Source: CAIWHR01 sp963836265
Lineage (GTDB): Bacteria; Pseudomonadota; Gammaproteobacteria; Burkholderiales; Casimicrobiaceae
Length of the DNA: 64,000 nt
Assembly (NCBI GenBank): GCA_963836265.1
Contig: CAWIIO010000010.1
Span: 124,001 to 188,000, forward strand
Direction of reading: 5' to 3'
This document shows, in pieces, positions 52,919-62,684 of the stretch. The position numbers and the translations under genes were made by a program. The notes under the pieces were generated by a model. The model had not been told where the DNA came from and searched no databases. It saw only the letters and a list, made by a program, of their open reading frames with translations. Each line of letters opens with the position of its first letter. The stretch's first letter is position 1.

Positions 52919-53254
52919 ATGGTTGAACCCGACGCAGCCCATTTCCCGCACGCCCCGGCGGACTGGACACCGGACGATGCCCTCAACACCGCCAGGCAGG
53001 AAAAACTGGAGTTGACCGAGGACCACTGGCTAACGATGCGGGCGCTGCAGGAATACTTCGCCCGCCATGCCGACACGCCCTCGATCAACAAGCGTGAGCT
53101 GCACGACGCGCTCAACGAGAAGTTCCATGCCCAGGGTGGCCTCAAGCACCTCTACGAAATCTTTCCCGGGGGGCCCGTGGCGCAGGGCTGTCGGCTCGCG
53201 GGCCTGAAGGCGCCGGAGGGCGCGATCGACAGGGCGTTCGGCAGCGTCTCCTGA
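52919..53254 (+). CDS. DsrC/TusE/DsvC-family protein lacking the C-terminal Cys
   Basis: A 111-residue DsrC-family protein. A strong ribosome site (CAGGAGG) precedes the ATG at 52919. Family features are LELTEDHWLTMRALQEYFAR and LHDALNEKFHAQGGLKHLYE. In DsrC the flexible C-terminal arm carries two Cys; in TusE only the last. Here Cys91 (QGCRLAGL) keeps the first Cys, but the final Cys position is Ala102 (PEGAID), and nine more residues follow. It therefore should not work as a normal sulfur carrier. It is between tauC and the phosphotransacetylase gene, so it may bind or sense sulfite released by Xsc, which is a hypothesis. Confidence 0.85.
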   Translation: MVEPDAAHFPHAPADWTPDDALNTARQEKLELTEDHWLTMRALQEYFARHADTPSINKRELHDALNEKFHAQGGLKHLYEIFPGGPVAQGCRLAGLKAPEGAIDRAFGSVS

Positions 53255-53366
53255 GTGCGCGCATCGGGGCGCGCGGCTGCCCCGCCCGTCGGCTGTGCAA
53301 GCCCCGCTGTCGGCCTCCCATCGGCGAGGTGTTGACAACCCCCTAACCGCTTGCCACGCTCCCGTC

Positions 53367-54353
53367 ATGGCCATTCGTCCGCATTTCCAGCGTCTCGTGG
53401 AAAGGATCCGGATGCGGCCGCCGCTGCCGGCGGCGGTCGCGTATCCCTGCGACCGCGACTCGCTTCAGCTCGCGCTCTCCGGCGCATTTGCCGGCTACCT
53501 CGCGCCGTTGCTGGTGGGCCCCGAAGCGAGGATTCGCGACGCCGCGACCAGGGCGGGGGTCGACATCTCGCGGCTGACGATCGTCAACACGCCGGACGCG
53601 CCGCGCGCCACCGGAATGCGCGCCGTCGAATTGGCGCGCGAAGGCAAGGTAGCGGCGCTCATCAAGGGCAGCATGAGCGATGGTGACCTGCTCGCCCCTG
53701 TCGCCGCACCCGAGTCGGGTCTGCGGACCGAGCGCCGGCTGTCGCATGCGTATTTCCTCGATCTGCCCGGGCGCCCGCACGGCTTCCTGATCGCTGATGC
53801 GCTGCTCAACATCGCGCCGAACCTCGCCGCAAAAAGGGACATCGTCGCCAATACGATCGACCTCGCCGTGGCATTGGGGGTCGTCGCGCCCAACGTCGCG
53901 CTGCTCGCAGCGATGGACTACGTCACCCCGGCGTTCGCATCGACAGGCGACGCGGCGGCGCTCAAGTCGATGGCGGCGCAGGGTGCCTTCCGCGGTGCGA
54001 TCCTCGATGGGCCGCTCACGCCGGACAGCGCGCTCTCGGCGGATGCCGCGCGCGCGAACGGCGTGAAATCCGAGATCGCGGGCCACGCCGATGCGCTGAT
54101 CGCGCCGACCATGGAGTCGGCCGCGATGGTATTGCGAACGCTGACTGCGCTCACGGGCGGCCTCGCCGCCGGCCTCGTGCTGGGGGCGAAGATCCCGATC
54201 GTCGTGCCCGCGCGCACGGATTCGATGGAGGTCCGGATGGCTTCCTGCGTACTGGCGTCGCTGATGGTCGCGGCCGCCGGCGATCGCGCCGAAAAGCCCG
54301 TCCGGGCCGCCGCCGAGCCGGCAGCGGTCGAGGTGGCGCGCGCCGTCGCTTAG
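53367..54353 (+). CDS. pta: Phosphate acetyltransferase (PTA_PTB family)
   Basis: A 328-residue member of the phosphate acetyl/butyryltransferase family. Segments seen are LVGPEARIRDAATRAGVD near the start, VAALIKGSMSDGDLLAPVAA, and LILGAKIPIVVPARTDS-like LGAKIPIVVPARTDSMEVRM near the end. It would convert acetyl phosphate from Xsc and CoA into acetyl-CoA, completing sulfonate carbon assimilation. Many xsc clusters carry such a pta. The ATG at 53367 is chosen because it gives the family start and length; the frame extends slightly upstream. Confidence 0.88.
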   Translation: MAIRPHFQRLVERIRMRPPLPAAVAYPCDRDSLQLALSGAFAGYLAPLLVGPEARIRDAATRAGVDISRLTIVNTPDAPRATGMRAVELAREGKVAALIKGSMSDGDLLAPVAAPESGLRTERRLSHAYFLDLPGRPHGFLIADALLNIAPNLAAKRDIVANTIDLAVALGVVAPNVALLAAMDYVTPAFASTGDAAALKSMAAQGAFRGAILDGPLTPDSALSADAARANGVKSEIAGHADALIAPTMESAAMVLRTLTALTGGLAAGLVLGAKIPIVVPARTDSMEVRMASCVLASLMVAAAGDRAEKPVRAAAEPAAVEVARAVA

Positions 54354-54432
54354 CGTTTCGCGTCCCGCCTTTCCGCGACGCCGGCCGACGGGCAGCCTTT
54401 CCTGGCCTCGCTACCGTTCGCTCCACCCGCAT

Positions 54433-56133
54433 TCACTCGCCGGCGCGCTCGACACGCGCCCGCAGATCAGCGATCGCGGCCTGGTCCGAGCCGTAGAGGT
54501 TGCCCCGTCCCAGCAGGTCGATGGTACCCGTCCGCTCGAGGACGTCCTGCACCTGCCGTTTGACGCCGCTCAAGGCCAGCGTCACTCCGCTCTGGCGCAG
54601 TCGTACGGCGAGATTGCGCAGCGTCTCCACGCCCGAGGCATCGATGTCGTTGATGCTGTGCGCAGCGACCAGAAGGACGCTGATCCGGGGGCGCTCGCGC
54701 ACGAGCCGCAGGACTGCGTCCTCGAAGAACGACGCGTTGGCGAAATACAGCGACGCGTCGAAGCGCAGCGCGCCGATGCGCTCGTGCAACGGCGGCAGGT
54801 CCAGGCGCTCCGCATCGCGCAGCGTCCCGTCCGGATGCAGGCTCACGATGGCCACCCTCGGTCGCATGCGGCGGTAGAGAAAGGCCGCGAGCGAAATAAT
54901 GATGCCGGCGAGAACGCCGTTCTGGATATTCGGCGCGAACGCGAGCGTGACCGCAAAGGTCGCGGTGGCGGCGAAACCGTCGTCCTTGCTCGCGAGCCAG
55001 GCCTGGCGCAGCGCCCGCACGTCGATCAGGTTCAACACCGCGAGGACGATCATCGCGGCGAGAACGGGCTTTGGCAGGTGATGGAGATACGGCGTGAAGA
55101 ACAGCAGCGTGAGCAGCACTGACATCGCGGCAAACAGCGGGGCCCAGCCGGTCTTCGCGTTCGATGCCAGGTTCAGCGCCGAGCGCGAAAACGACCCGCT
55201 GACCGGCATCGACTGGCAGAACGCCGCCGCAACTTTCGCGAGGCCCTGGCCGACGAGCTCCTGATTCTCGTCCCACGGCACGCGTCTCCGGATGGCGATG
55301 ACCTTGCAGCTCGACATCGCCTCCATGAAGCTGATCAGCGCCAGCACGAAGGCCGCCGGCAGCAGCGCCCGGACCGTCGCCCAATCGAGGTCGGGAACGA
55401 CGAGCCCCGGCAGCCCCGTCGGAATGTTGCCGACGACGCGGCCGCCGCGCTCCGCGAAGCCGACCGCGTAGCTCGCCCAGGTCGCGAGGGCGACGGTGAT
55501 GAGAACGCCGGGAAGTCGCGGCGCCCATTTCCGGAACGCGACCAGCAGGACGATGGCGGCGACGCCGAATGCGAGCGACATTTCGTGCAGCAGGTCCGGG
55601 CGGGACACGACGTTCCATGTATCGATGAGCAGGTGCTGCGACTGCCGCGTCGAGATGCCCATCAGCGCCGGCAACTGGGACAAGGCGATGATCAACGCCG
55701 CGGCGTTGATGAACCCCATCAGCACCGGATGCGAAACGAGTGAGAGCAGCACGCCCGCCCGCGCGAGGCCGAATCCAAGCTGGAACAGCCCCGCAAGGAG
55801 TGCGAGCATCGTCACGGCAGCGTAGAACTGCTCCGTCCCCTGAACAAAGAGCACGCCGACGCTGGCCGCGGTCAGCAGCGAGGTCATCGCCACCGGACCC
55901 GTCGACAGAATGGGCATCGACCCGAACAGCACGCCTACCATCGACGGAATGAAGGCGGCATAGAGCCCATAGAGCGGCGGCACGCCGGCCAGCTGCGCGT
56001 AGGCGAGCGCCTGCGGAATGGCGACCAGCGATACGGTGATGCCGGCGACCAAGTCGGCGCGCAACGACACCGGCGTGATCCGGGGCCAGCCGAGGAACGG
56101 GGCGAGACGCTTGAAGAAAATCGCAGGGGTCAC
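54433..56133 (-). CDS. SulP family anion transporter with STAS domain
   Basis: A membrane transporter of about 566 residues from a GTG at 56133 (an open frame extends to 56220). The SulP core begins SLRADLVAGITVSLVAIPQA and includes ALAYAQLAGVPPLYGLYAAF and the conserved PVSGSFSRSALNLASNAKTG. The C-terminal STAS domain has ISVLLVAAHSINDIDASGVE. SulP proteins move sulfate, bicarbonate or other anions. Convergent with the sulfonate operon, it could handle sulfate or sulfite from taurine breakdown, but bicarbonate uptake is equally consistent with the family. Confidence 0.88.
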   Translation of the reverse strand: MTPAIFFKRLAPFLGWPRITPVSLRADLVAGITVSLVAIPQALAYAQLAGVPPLYGLYAAFIPSMVGVLFGSMPILSTGPVAMTSLLTAASVGVLFVQGTEQFYAAVTMLALLAGLFQLGFGLARAGVLLSLVSHPVLMGFINAAALIIALSQLPALMGISTRQSQHLLIDTWNVVSRPDLLHEMSLAFGVAAIVLLVAFRKWAPRLPGVLITVALATWASYAVGFAERGGRVVGNIPTGLPGLVVPDLDWATVRALLPAAFVLALISFMEAMSSCKVIAIRRRVPWDENQELVGQGLAKVAAAFCQSMPVSGSFSRSALNLASNAKTGWAPLFAAMSVLLTLLFFTPYLHHLPKPVLAAMIVLAVLNLIDVRALRQAWLASKDDGFAATATFAVTLAFAPNIQNGVLAGIIISLAAFLYRRMRPRVAIVSLHPDGTLRDAERLDLPPLHERIGALRFDASLYFANASFFEDAVLRLVRERPRISVLLVAAHSINDIDASGVETLRNLAVRLRQSGVTLALSGVKRQVQDVLERTGTIDLLGRGNLYGSDQAAIADLRARVERAGE

Positions 56134-56383
56134 GTCGACGCGGCCTTCGCTCCATTGATGAAATTCGTGATCCGGAGGGGGTCGGCCGCTTGCATCGACT
56201 TGCCCGGGTCGCACCCCCACGTGCTATCCGCGCGCGCGGTTCGGCGTCCGGCTTTCCGTCGAGATCGTAACGCCCGGTCATCGGCCTCCGAACGCGCTTG
56301 CGATTGCTCGCATCGTCTTGCCTGCGGCGCGGGGCCGCTGCTCGCCCTTCGCGCGCTCCCCCCTGCTTCGAAGCTCGCCGCCG

Positions 56384-58633
56384 CTACCGCTGCCGCACGC
56401 AATCCATGAAATAGCGGGTCGTCCTGCCGTCGGCTTCCTCGACGAGGCCGTGGATGTCGGTGTCGAACCCGGGAAATTGCGCGTTGAACGCGCGCGCGAA
56501 CCTCAGATATTCGACGATCGTCCGGTTGAAGCGCTCGCCGGGGATCAACAGCGGGATGCCGGGCGGATAGGGCGTCAGCAACACGCTCGTGACGCGGCCC
56601 TCGAGATCGTCGATCTCCACGCGCTCGATCTCGCGATGGGCCATGCACGCGAACGCATCGGAAGGCTTCATCGCCGGCTGCATGTCCGACAGGTACATCT
56701 CAGTCGTCACTCGGGCGACGTCATTCGACTTGTACGTGTCGTGGATCTGCTGGCACAGGTCGCGCAGGCCCACGCGCTCGTAGTTCGGCTGCTTCGCCAC
56801 GAACTCGGGAAGGATCTTCCACAGCGGCTGGTTCCGGTCATAGTCGTCCTTGAACTGCTGCAGCGCGGTGACCAGCGTGTTCCAGCGGCCTTTGGTGATG
56901 CCGATCGTGAACATGATGAAGAACGAATAGAGCCCCGTCTTCTCGACGATGACGCCGTGCTCGGCGAGGTACCTGGTCACGATCGACGCCGGGATCCCGG
57001 TCTTCGCGAACTTGCCCGACACGTCCAGCCCCGGCGTGATCACGGTCGCCTTGATCGGGTCGAGGATGTTGAACCCGGGTGCGAGATTGCCGAAGCCGTG
57101 CCACTTCTCGTTCGCCCGCAGCAGCCAGTCGTCGCGCTTGCCCATGCCCTCCGGCGCCAGCCGCTCCGGACCCCAGACCTTGAACCACCAGTCCTTGCCC
57201 CATTCCACCTCGACCTTACGTATCGCGCGCCGGAAGTCGAGCGCCTCGATGATCGACTCCTCGACCAGCGCCGTGCCGCCGGGCGGCTCCATCATCGCCG
57301 CCGAAACGTCGCAGGACGCGATGATCGCGTACTGCGGCGAGGTCGACGTATGCATCAGGTAGGCCTCGTTGAAAATGTGGCGGTCGAGCTTCCTCGTCTC
57401 CGACTCCTGGACGATGATCTGCGACGCTTGGGAAATTCCCGCCAGCAGCTTGTGCGTCGAGTGGGTGGCGAAGATCAGCGCGTCTTTGCTGCGCGGCCGG
57501 TCCTTGCCGATCGCGTGCATGTCCTTGTAGAAGTCGTGGAACGCCGCGTGCGGCAGCCACGCCTCGTCGAAGTGCAGCACGTCGATGCTGCCGTTCAGCG
57601 TCTGCTTCAGCATCTCGACGTTGTAGGCGACGCCGTCGTAGGTGCTCTGGGTAATCGAAAGGAGCCGCGGCTTCCTGTTCTTCGCCGCGCGCGCGAACGG
57701 GTTCGCCTCGATCCGCTTGCCGATCCGCTCGGGCCGGAACTCGTCCAGCGGGATCGGGCCGATGATGCCGAGATGGTTGCGCGTCGGCGGCAGGAACACG
57801 GGGATCGCGCCGGTCATCGTGATCGCGTGCAGGATCGACACATGGCAGTTGCGGTCGACGACGACGATGTCGTTGGGGGCAACGTTGGCGTGCCACACCA
57901 TCTTGTTCGACGTCGACGTGCCGTTGGTCACGAAGAAGCAGTGGTCGGCATTGAAGATCCGCGCCGCGTTGCGCTCTGCGGCGGCGACCGGGCCCGAGTG
58001 GTCGAGCAGCTGGCCCAGCTCGTCGACCGAATTGCAGACGTCGGCGCGCAGCATGTTCTCGCCGAAGAACTGGTGGAACATCTGGCCGACCGGACTCTTC
58101 AGGAACGCCACGCCGCCCGAGTGGCCGGGACAATGCCACGAATACGAGCCGTCCTGCGCGTACTCGACGAGCGCGCGGAAGAACGGCGGGGACAGTGAAT
58201 CAAGGTAGCTCTTGACCTCGCGGATGATGTGCCGGGCGACGAACTCCGGCGTATCCTCGAACATGTGGATGAACCCGTGGAGCTCGCGCAGGATGTCGTT
58301 CGGGATGTGGCGAGACGTGCGCGTCTCGCCGTAGAGATAGATCGGGATCTCCGAGTTCTTGAACCGGATTTCCTCGATGAACTTGCGCAGGTTGAGCACC
58401 GCCGGATCGACCTCCGGCCCCGGCGTGAACTCCTCGTCGTCGATCGACAGAATGAACGCCGAGGCGCGGCTTTGCTGCTGCGCGAACTGCGACAGGTCGC
58501 CGTAGCTCGTGACGCCCAGCACCTCCATGCCTTCCTTCTCGATGGCCGCGGCGAGCGCACGGATGCCGAGGCCCGAAGCGTTCTCGGAGCGGAAGTCCTC
58601 GTCGATAATGACGACCGGAAAGCGGAATTTCAT
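56384..58633 (-). CDS. Orn/Lys/Arg decarboxylase (fold type I)
   Basis: A 749-residue PLP decarboxylase starting MKFRFPVVIIDEDFRSENAS. An N-terminal receiver-like wing domain is followed by the PLP domain; the Schiff-base Lys is in IFATHSTHKLLAGISQASQI, and WHCPGHSGGVAFLKSPVGQM is the early conserved segment. The C-terminal domain has ILLPYPPGIPLLIPGE-like VLLTPYPPGIPLLIPGERF. It is of the inducible AdiA/CadA/SpeF size class. Which basic amino acid it uses cannot be settled from sequence. It may serve acid tolerance or polyamine synthesis. No cognate antiporter gene is in the window. Confidence 0.9.
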   Translation of the reverse strand: MKFRFPVVIIDEDFRSENASGLGIRALAAAIEKEGMEVLGVTSYGDLSQFAQQQSRASAFILSIDDEEFTPGPEVDPAVLNLRKFIEEIRFKNSEIPIYLYGETRTSRHIPNDILRELHGFIHMFEDTPEFVARHIIREVKSYLDSLSPPFFRALVEYAQDGSYSWHCPGHSGGVAFLKSPVGQMFHQFFGENMLRADVCNSVDELGQLLDHSGPVAAAERNAARIFNADHCFFVTNGTSTSNKMVWHANVAPNDIVVVDRNCHVSILHAITMTGAIPVFLPPTRNHLGIIGPIPLDEFRPERIGKRIEANPFARAAKNRKPRLLSITQSTYDGVAYNVEMLKQTLNGSIDVLHFDEAWLPHAAFHDFYKDMHAIGKDRPRSKDALIFATHSTHKLLAGISQASQIIVQESETRKLDRHIFNEAYLMHTSTSPQYAIIASCDVSAAMMEPPGGTALVEESIIEALDFRRAIRKVEVEWGKDWWFKVWGPERLAPEGMGKRDDWLLRANEKWHGFGNLAPGFNILDPIKATVITPGLDVSGKFAKTGIPASIVTRYLAEHGVIVEKTGLYSFFIMFTIGITKGRWNTLVTALQQFKDDYDRNQPLWKILPEFVAKQPNYERVGLRDLCQQIHDTYKSNDVARVTTEMYLSDMQPAMKPSDAFACMAHREIERVEIDDLEGRVTSVLLTPYPPGIPLLIPGERFNRTIVEYLRFARAFNAQFPGFDTDIHGLVEEADGRTTRYFMDCVRQR

Positions 58634-58831
58634 GGAGCGCGAATCCTCAAGGGAGCTTGCGGGGAGCCGCTTCGCGGGGCGGCGGGCCACTATCCGGCCG
58701 GCCACCCCGGGAGTGTCCCGCCGGCACGCTGGAAAGGCGCGAATTATGGGACCGTTCGCCGCCTCTGGCTATGAAAAGCGCCGCGCTCCGCGCGATTACG
58801 TTGCGGCGCCGCGACACCGGGGCTGACGCGC

Positions 58832-59662
58832 TCAGACGTGAGTCAGCAGGACGCCGCCGGCCCAGCCGATGAGGGCGAGCCCGAGGGGCGTCCGCAGCCG
58901 CCGCCCCCACGGCAGGTTCTTCTCGATGGCCATCGCCGCGGCCAACGCCAGCATCCACCCCAGGCTGCCCATCCCCACGACGAACATGACGAGCATCAGC
59001 GCCCAGCAGCAGCCCACGCAGAAAAGGCCGTGTTCCCAGCCGATCCGCAGCGCATCGCGCGCCGGCGCGCGCCCGTGCCAGCGTGCCGCGACGAACGCAA
59101 ACGGCGTCCGGCATGCGTCGAGACAGCGGTACTTGAGCGCGCTCCACTGAAAGAGCCCGGCCGCGGCGAGGACCGCGGCGCCGACGAGCCAGCCGTTGGC
59201 GACGAACCAAAAGTGACGCGCCGCCACTCCCCGCAGCGCAGCGTCCGCCAGATGGGCGAGAACGCCGAACGCCGACCAGGCGGCGAAGAAGCCGAGCACG
59301 ACAAACGCGGCGAGGAGGGCCGCATCGCGCCGGCCGCCCGTGATCCGCCGGAACATCGCGAGCAGCGGAAACGCGGTCGGCAGCATCATCGCGGCGATCA
59401 TCAGCACCCACGCCGAGGCGTGCACCGCGAGAGGCACGATGATGTCGCCCTGGGGCACGGCGTTGCAGAGCGCTGCGAACGCCCCCGCCTCGCCCCAGCC
59501 GTCGTGCTCGAGGTAGCGCCCGTAAGGGCTCGCGCTCCAAAGCGCCAGCGCACCCCAGGACCCGAGCGCGAGCAGCGTCAGCAGCGTCCAGAAGACGACG
59601 CGGCGCTCGCCCTCCGGCGAGGACGACGCGGCGGCGGGAGCGGCGGCGGGCGAAGCGGCCAT
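58832..59662 (-). CDS. DUF2182 integral membrane protein
   Basis: A 276-residue protein with about seven membrane segments, beginning MAASPAA at 59662; the open frame further upstream overlaps the next gene and is not supported. Features are SAWVLMIAAMMLPTAFPLLA with conserved Met residues, YRCLDACRTPF and a Cys-rich LFCVGCCWALMLVMFVVGMG. The Met and Cys residues in the helices suggest metal binding or transport, but the function is unknown. DUF2182 genes usually lie beside DUF1326 genes, as here (43 bases apart). Confidence 0.85.
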   Translation of the reverse strand: MAASPAAAPAAASSSPEGERRVVFWTLLTLLALGSWGALALWSASPYGRYLEHDGWGEAGAFAALCNAVPQGDIIVPLAVHASAWVLMIAAMMLPTAFPLLAMFRRITGGRRDAALLAAFVVLGFFAAWSAFGVLAHLADAALRGVAARHFWFVANGWLVGAAVLAAAGLFQWSALKYRCLDACRTPFAFVAARWHGRAPARDALRIGWEHGLFCVGCCWALMLVMFVVGMGSLGWMLALAAAMAIEKNLPWGRRLRTPLGLALIGWAGGVLLTHV

Positions 59663-59705
59663 GCGGACGCGCGCTTTGAGGATCCCGGCGCGCGGCGGAA
59701 GGGTG

Positions 59706-60311
59706 CTACGCGTCGAACACGAACGTGCTCTGCAGCGCGTTGTGGCCCTTGATATGGATGTCCTTGCCCATGCCGGCGTGATTCTTCGACCGGTACTCCC
59801 GTGCCTTGCCAACGAACACGGGCGCGCCCGGAACGGTCGAGAACACCGTATTGGCGAGCGTTGTCGTGTCGCCGGCAGCGCTCTTGTACGGCTCGAGCTC
59901 GGCGTAACCCGCGTCGCCGACCTTGATCGTTCCGCTGCCCCCCTGCACCGTGAAGGTGATCGGCACTTTCTGCACCGACACCACCTTGCCCACAAGCTTG
60001 GCCAGCTCGGCGACGGGGCCGCCTTTCTTGCCCGTGTAGACGCCGAGCAGCGCTTCCTCCTGCTGCGGCGAGCACTTGTCGTCGAGATACACCGCGGCCG
60101 TCCAGTTCCCCTGCAGGATGTTGCCGGGCACGTGCGCGATCATTGCGAGGGTCTTCCCCGAGACGTCGACGCCGTCGACGGACCCCTTGTCGAAATGATA
60201 GGCGACGATCGTGTCGCAGGTGCCGAAATCGGGGTCCTCGCCGATCCAGCAGGGGCAAAGCACGCGGCAGTTGCAGACTTCCAGTAACCGTCCTTCGAGG
60301 TGATACGCCAT
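59706..60311 (-). CDS. DUF1326 cytoplasmic protein
   Basis: A 201-residue DUF1326 protein starting MAYHLEGRLLEVCNCRVLCP. The N-terminal cluster of five Cys (CNC, CPC and a later CDT) is the family hallmark and suggests a metal or cluster site. No signal peptide is seen. It is upstream of the DUF2182 gene in the same operon, a widely conserved pair of unknown function. Downstream beta-rich segments include FTVQGGSGTIKVGDAGYAEL and HIKGHNALQSTFVFDA. Confidence 0.87.
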   Translation of the reverse strand: MAYHLEGRLLEVCNCRVLCPCWIGEDPDFGTCDTIVAYHFDKGSVDGVDVSGKTLAMIAHVPGNILQGNWTAAVYLDDKCSPQQEEALLGVYTGKKGGPVAELAKLVGKVVSVQKVPITFTVQGGSGTIKVGDAGYAELEPYKSAAGDTTTLANTVFSTVPGAPVFVGKAREYRSKNHAGMGKDIHIKGHNALQSTFVFDA

Positions 60312-60448
60312 GGCTTCCCTCCTCGGTTGCACGTCGAGAGCGCCGCCCGTACTCGCCTCGTCGCGGGCCGTTGTCGCGGGACGGCCGGTCGATGTTACGC
60401 CGCTGCCGGCCGCGATGCCATACAATTTTGCGGGAGCGAAGACGCTGC

Positions 60449-60721
60449 CTAGGAGCCTGTCGGGCTTGCTCTCACGCATGCGTTGCTGGGCCAAAAAGCG
60501 ATGGCGGCGATGGCAGCGAGGCGAAGCGCCTATCGGGAATATGCGCGAGACTCGCAACGACGCGGACGCGCTTTTTGGCAGCAACCCGGAGGGACGGGGC
60601 GAGTTGGGCGCATTTCGGTGTTGCGCGCCCTCGCCATACTGCCGGTATGCCTTCGGACGCGCGCCTTGAACTGCGCCCAACTCGCTTCCGTCGCATGCGC
60701 GACAGTAAGCCCGACAGGCTC

Positions 60722-60725
<4 letters not shown>
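60449..60725. mobile_element. MITE-like element, 277 bp with 34-bp terminal inverted repeats
   Basis: The left end (60449-60482) begins CTAGGAGCCTGTCGGGCTTG, and the right end (60692-60725) is its reverse complement at 31 of 34 positions. The interior has no coding frame of note. The right end includes the TAG stop codon of the MFS gene. A single end of the same family is at 39235-39268. No transposase gene is present, so it would need one in trans. Confidence 0.75.
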
Positions 60726-61939
<1,214 letters not shown>

Positions 61940-61982
61940 CGCGGATCCCCCGGTGTCCGGCGGTGCCCGGTACCGAGCGCCG

Positions 61983-62546
61983 TCAGATCTTCGGCAGCGT
62001 AACGCCCTGTTGTCCCTGGTACTTGCCGCCGCGGTCCTTGTACGAGGTCTCGCAAACCTCGTCGGACTCGAAAAAGATCACCTGCGCAACGCCCTCGTTG
62101 GCGTAGATCTTCGCGGGCAGCGGCGTCGTGTTCGAGAACTCCAGCGTGACGAAGCCTTCCCACTCCGGTTCGAACGGCGTCACGTTGACGATGATCCCGC
62201 AGCGCGCGTACGTGCTCTTTCCAAGGCAGATCGTGAGGACGTTGCGCGGAATCCGGAAGTATTCGATCGTGCGGGCGAGCGCGAACGAGTTGGGAGGAAT
62301 GATGCACACCGGGCCCTTGAAGTCGACGAACGAGCCGGCGTCGAACGCCTTGGGATCGACGATCGTCGAGTTGATGTTGGTGAAGATCTTGAATTCGTCG
62401 GAGCAGCGGATGTCGTAGCCGTAGCTCGACGTTCCGTAGGAGACGATCTTGTGGCCGTTCGCCGCGCGCACCTGGCCCGGCTCGAACGGCTCGATCATCC
62501 GGTGCTCGGCCGCCATGCGGCGGATCCATCGGTCAGATTTGATCAA
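61983..62546 (-). CDS. dcd: dCTP deaminase
   Basis: Dcd deaminates dCTP to dUTP, the main source of dUMP for thymidylate. The 187-residue protein has the trimer-fold motifs SSYGYDIRCSDEFKIFT, FALARTIEYFRIPRNVLTIC, GKSTYARCGIIVNVTPFEPE with the catalytic region, and the C-terminal tail YKDRGGKYQGQQGVTLP that closes over the substrate. It is downstream of the mrp/apbC gene on the same strand, a common betaproteobacterial order. Confidence 0.96.
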   Translation of the reverse strand: MIKSDRWIRRMAAEHRMIEPFEPGQVRAANGHKIVSYGTSSYGYDIRCSDEFKIFTNINSTIVDPKAFDAGSFVDFKGPVCIIPPNSFALARTIEYFRIPRNVLTICLGKSTYARCGIIVNVTPFEPEWEGFVTLEFSNTTPLPAKIYANEGVAQVIFFESDEVCETSYKDRGGKYQGQQGVTLPKI

Positions 62547-62684
62547 GACGGCAATCCCCCATTTGCCAGAATCACGGCGTGCGCACGACGCGGGTTCTTT
62601 CGGTTCAGCGGGCGACGGTCTCGGCGCGGTGACCGGCGCCCGCGGCGCCGGTCCAACGCGGTGGGAGCGTCGCCGTGACTCGCT

